64,000 nucleotides of DNA from Streptomyces sclerotialus (GTDB lineage: Bacteria > Actinomycetota > Actinomycetes > Streptomycetales > Streptomycetaceae): positions 5,642,001-5,706,000 of the forward strand of contig NZ_JBFOHP010000002.1 in assembly GCF_040907265.1 (NCBI RefSeq), written 5' to 3'. A program made the translations under genes and the position numbers. Below are positions 61,877 to 64,000 of the stretch, piece by piece (the stretch's first letter is position 1; each line of letters starts with the position of its first letter). The notes below the pieces were generated by a model. The model was not told the DNA's origin. It saw only the letters and a program-made list of their open reading frames with translations, and did not search any database.

Positions 61877-61890
61877 CAGGTGCACACCTG
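61877..61890. promoter_or_regulatory. CAGGTG-ca-CACCTG palindrome upstream of glgP
   Basis: CAGGTGCACACCTG has perfect 6-bp arms, about 90 bases upstream of the glgP start, with GCGC on each side (offset by one base). It could be a repressor site. Confidence 0.4.
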
Positions 61891-61966
61891 GCGCGCGGGG
61901 CGGGCCTTTCGAGCGGTTGTCAGCGGCACGAAGCGCGCGCTGTGGTTGCCGCGGGCGGCCCGCCGC

Positions 61967-61972
61967 TACGGT
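61967..61972 (+). promoter_or_regulatory. Leaderless -10 of glgP
   Basis: TACGGT ends 6 bases before the GTG at 61979, with TTGCCG 15 bases further upstream. GGAG at 61974 could also act as a weak ribosome site. Confidence 0.4.
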
Positions 61973-61978
61973 CGGAGC

Positions 61979-64000
61979 GTGAAGGCCATTCGTCGATTCA
62001 CCGTGCGCCCTGTCCTTCCCCCGTCCCTACGACCGCTCAGCGAACTGGCGCGGAACCTGCGCTGGTCCTGGCACACCGAGACCCGCGAGCTCTTCCACTC
62101 CCTGGACCCCGACGGCCGGCAGCGGCCCGGCTCCGACCCCGTCCAGCTCCTCGGCACCGTCACCGCCGAACGCCTCACCGAGCTGGCCGCCGACCGGCGC
62201 TTCCTGCGCCGCCTCACCGCCTGCGCCGACGACCTGCAGGACTACCTCTCCGGCCGCCGCTGGTACCAGTCCGTCGACGGCGCCCTGCCCCGGGCCGTCG
62301 CCTACTTCTCACCGGAATTCGGCATCACCGCCGCCCTCCCGCAGTACTCCGGCGGCCTCGGCATCCTCGCCGGCGACCACCTCAAGGCCGCCTCCGACCT
62401 CGGCGTCCCGCTCATCGGCGTCGGCCTGCTCTACCGCCACGGCTACTTCCGCCAGACCCTCTCCCGAGAGGGCTGGCAGCAGGAGCACTACCCGGTCCTC
62501 GACCCCAACGAGCTGCCCCTGGAACTGCTCCGCGAGGCCGACGGCGCCCCCGCCCAGGTCTCCCTCGCGCTGCCCGGCGGCCGCCGGCTGCGCTCGTACA
62601 TCTGGCAGGCCCGCGTCGGCCGCGTCCCCCTGCTCCTCCTCGACTCCGACGTCGAGGAGAACGGCCCCGGCGAACGCCAGGTCACCGACCGCCTCTACGG
62701 CGGCGGCAGCGAGCACCGCCTCCTCCAGGAGATGCTGCTCGGCATCGGCGGCGTACGCGCTGTCCGTACGTACTGCCGGCTCACCGGCCACCACGCGCCC
62801 GAGGTCTTCCACACCAACGAGGGCCACGCCGGCTTCCTCGGCCTGGAACGCATCCGCGAACTGTCCGAAGACGACGCCGGCGGGCTGGATTTCGACAGCG
62901 CCCTGGAAGCCGTACGCGCCGGCACCGTCTTCACCACCCACACCCCCGTCCCCGCCGGCATCGACCGCTTCGACCGCGAACTGGTCGCCCGCCACTTCGG
63001 CCCCGACGGCGAACTCCCCGGCATCGACGCCGCCCGGGTCCTCGGCCTCGGCATGGAGAGCTACCCCGGCGGCGAGCCCAACGTCTTCAACATGGCCGTG
63101 ATGGGCCTGCGCCTGGCCCAGCGCGCCAACGGCGTCTCCACGCTGCACGGCGGCGTCAGCCGGGAGATGTTCGCCGGACTCTGGCCCGGCTTCGACCCCG
63201 ACGAGGTACCGATCACCTCCGTCACCAACGGCGTGCACGCACCCACCTGGGTCGCCCCCGAGGTCTTCCGCCTCGGCGCCAAGCAGATCGGCGCCACCCG
63301 CGCCGAGGACGCCCTCACCGTCGGCGGCTCCGAACGCTGGTCGGCGGTGGCCGACATCCCCGACCCCGCCATCTGGGACCTCCGCCGCACCCTGCGCGAA
63401 CAGCTGGTCACCGAGGTACGCATGCGGCTGCGCGCCTCCTGGCGGCAGCGCGGCGCCGCCACCGCCGAACTGGGCTGGATCGACTCCGTCCTGGACCCCG
63501 ACATCCTCACCATCGGCTTCGCCCGCCGCGTGCCCTCCTACAAGCGCCTCACCCTCATGCTCCGCGACCGCGACCGCCTCATGGAGCTGCTGCTCCACCC
63601 CGAGCGGCCGATCCAGATCGTGGTGGCCGGCAAGGCGCACCCCGCCGACGACAGCGGCAAACGCCTCGTCCAGGAACTGGTCCGGTTCGCCGACGACCCG
63701 CGCGTCCGGCACCGCATCGTCTTCCTGCCGGACTACGGCATGGCCATGGCGCAGAAGCTCTACCCGGGCTGCGACATCTGGCTGAACAACCCGCTGCGCC
63801 CCCTGGAGGCCTGCGGCACCTCCGGCATGAAGGCAGCGCTCAACGGCGCGCTGAACCTCTCCGTCCTCGACGGCTGGTGGGACGAGTGGTACGAGCCGGA
63901 CTTCGGCTGGTCCATCCCCACCGCCGACGGCACCGCCACCGACGAGGAACGCCGCGACGACCTCGAAGCCGCGGCCCTCTACGAACTCCTCGAACAGCGT
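61979..64000 (+). CDS. glgP: Alpha-glucan phosphorylase (GT35), 3' end outside window
   Basis: 674 residues are visible of an expected 850 or so. VKAIRRFTVRPVLPPSLRPLSELARNLRWSW is the start of the actinobacterial type that carries an N-terminal DUF3417. Further marks are YFSPEFGI, QYSGGLGILAGDHLKAASDLG, FHTNEGHAGFL and TNGVHAPTW. The PLP-binding Lys618 is in EACGTSGMKAALNGAL. It releases glucose 1-phosphate from glycogen or maltodextrin. It is divergent from the GlgE cluster across the subtilase gene, placing breakdown beside synthesis. Confidence 0.94.
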   Translation, partial: MKAIRRFTVRPVLPPSLRPLSELARNLRWSWHTETRELFHSLDPDGRQRPGSDPVQLLGTVTAERLTELAADRRFLRRLTACADDLQDYLSGRRWYQSVDGALPRAVAYFSPEFGITAALPQYSGGLGILAGDHLKAASDLGVPLIGVGLLYRHGYFRQTLSREGWQQEHYPVLDPNELPLELLREADGAPAQVSLALPGGRRLRSYIWQARVGRVPLLLLDSDVEENGPGERQVTDRLYGGGSEHRLLQEMLLGIGGVRAVRTYCRLTGHHAPEVFHTNEGHAGFLGLERIRELSEDDAGGLDFDSALEAVRAGTVFTTHTPVPAGIDRFDRELVARHFGPDGELPGIDAARVLGLGMESYPGGEPNVFNMAVMGLRLAQRANGVSTLHGGVSREMFAGLWPGFDPDEVPITSVTNGVHAPTWVAPEVFRLGAKQIGATRAEDALTVGGSERWSAVADIPDPAIWDLRRTLREQLVTEVRMRLRASWRQRGAATAELGWIDSVLDPDILTIGFARRVPSYKRLTLMLRDRDRLMELLLHPERPIQIVVAGKAHPADDSGKRLVQELVRFADDPRVRHRIVFLPDYGMAMAQKLYPGCDIWLNNPLRPLEACGTSGMKAALNGALNLSVLDGWWDEWYEPDFGWSIPTADGTATDEERRDDLEAAALYELLEQR

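Larger units (their letters stand above)
61562..61978. other. 417-bp divergent region between the subtilase and glgP
   Basis: No gene is supported. It contains the 14-bp palindrome at 61877-61890 and the glgP -10 at 61967-61972. The rest is G+C-rich without recognised structure. Confidence 0.55.

Noticed and set aside
62309..63712. 467-codon minus-strand frame opposite glgP
   Set aside because: Val/Gly/Ala/Glu-rich shadow of the phosphorylase gene, with no motif.

Overview
This window is chromosomal DNA of a Streptomyces-type actinomycete. The evidence is very high G+C, GTG and TTG starts, many 4-bp stop/start overlaps, and signature genes: the coiled-coil cytoskeletal pair scy-filP, the large isobutyryl-CoA mutase subunit icmA, and the trehalose-glycogen genes glgE-treS-pep2-glgB. 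From memory, gene content and order resemble the core segment around SCO5392-SCO5444 of S. coelicolor. I see no tRNA, rRNA, integrase, transposase or phage gene, so this looks like conserved core chromosome rather than an island.

Layout. 1-6.1 kb: the end of a flavin-dependent monooxygenase gene, a small zinc-ribbon protein, and two paralogous ABC-2 exporters, one carrying an extra gene. 6.3-11.8 kb: filP and scy, which organise polar growth. 12.0-14.8 kb: methylmalonyl-CoA epimerase, acetyl-CoA acetyltransferase and MeaB, which pair functionally with icmA at 23.7 kb. 14.9-17.9 kb: a secreted PepSY protein divergent from an OmpR-type two-component system, with heptamer repeats between them. 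18.0-22.6 kb: two MarR regulators, three tandem AIM24 proteins, two DUF3817 membrane proteins and an MTH1187 protein. 22.6-26.6 kb: an acyl-CoA dehydrogenase-like protein, icmA and a secreted hydrolase. 26.6-31.0 kb: a second two-component system divergent from a MurG-like glycosyltransferase and a nucleotide-sugar dehydratase. 31.0-36.3 kb: a TetR regulator, a thioredoxin-TPR protein, and a DUF6230/DUF6114/secreted-protein cluster behind TTAC-type dyads. 36.3-42.5 kb: pyk, ackA and pta, then pfkA (lower glycolysis and acetate overflow). 42.5-51.1 kb: an XRE regulator, a ricin-type lectin, a sugar ABC importer lacking its ATPase, a CitAB-type two-component system and divergent dctA. 51.4-64 kb: glgB, pep2, treS and glgE on the minus strand, a subtilase, and the 5' two thirds of an alpha-glucan phosphorylase gene.

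How the genes fit together. The right half handles carbon storage and central carbon flow. TreS and Pep2 turn trehalose into maltose 1-phosphate, GlgE polymerises it, GlgB branches the glucan, and the phosphorylase releases glucose 1-phosphate. PfkA, Pyk and Pta-AckA take carbon on to pyruvate and acetate. The left half links polar growth with branched and short-chain acyl-CoA conversion (IcmA, epimerase, thiolase, MeaB). The least understood parts are the DUF6230/DUF6114/secreted-protein cluster with its dyads, the two response-regulator operator candidates, and a two-repeat element resembling a type I-E CRISPR relic near 22.2 kb.
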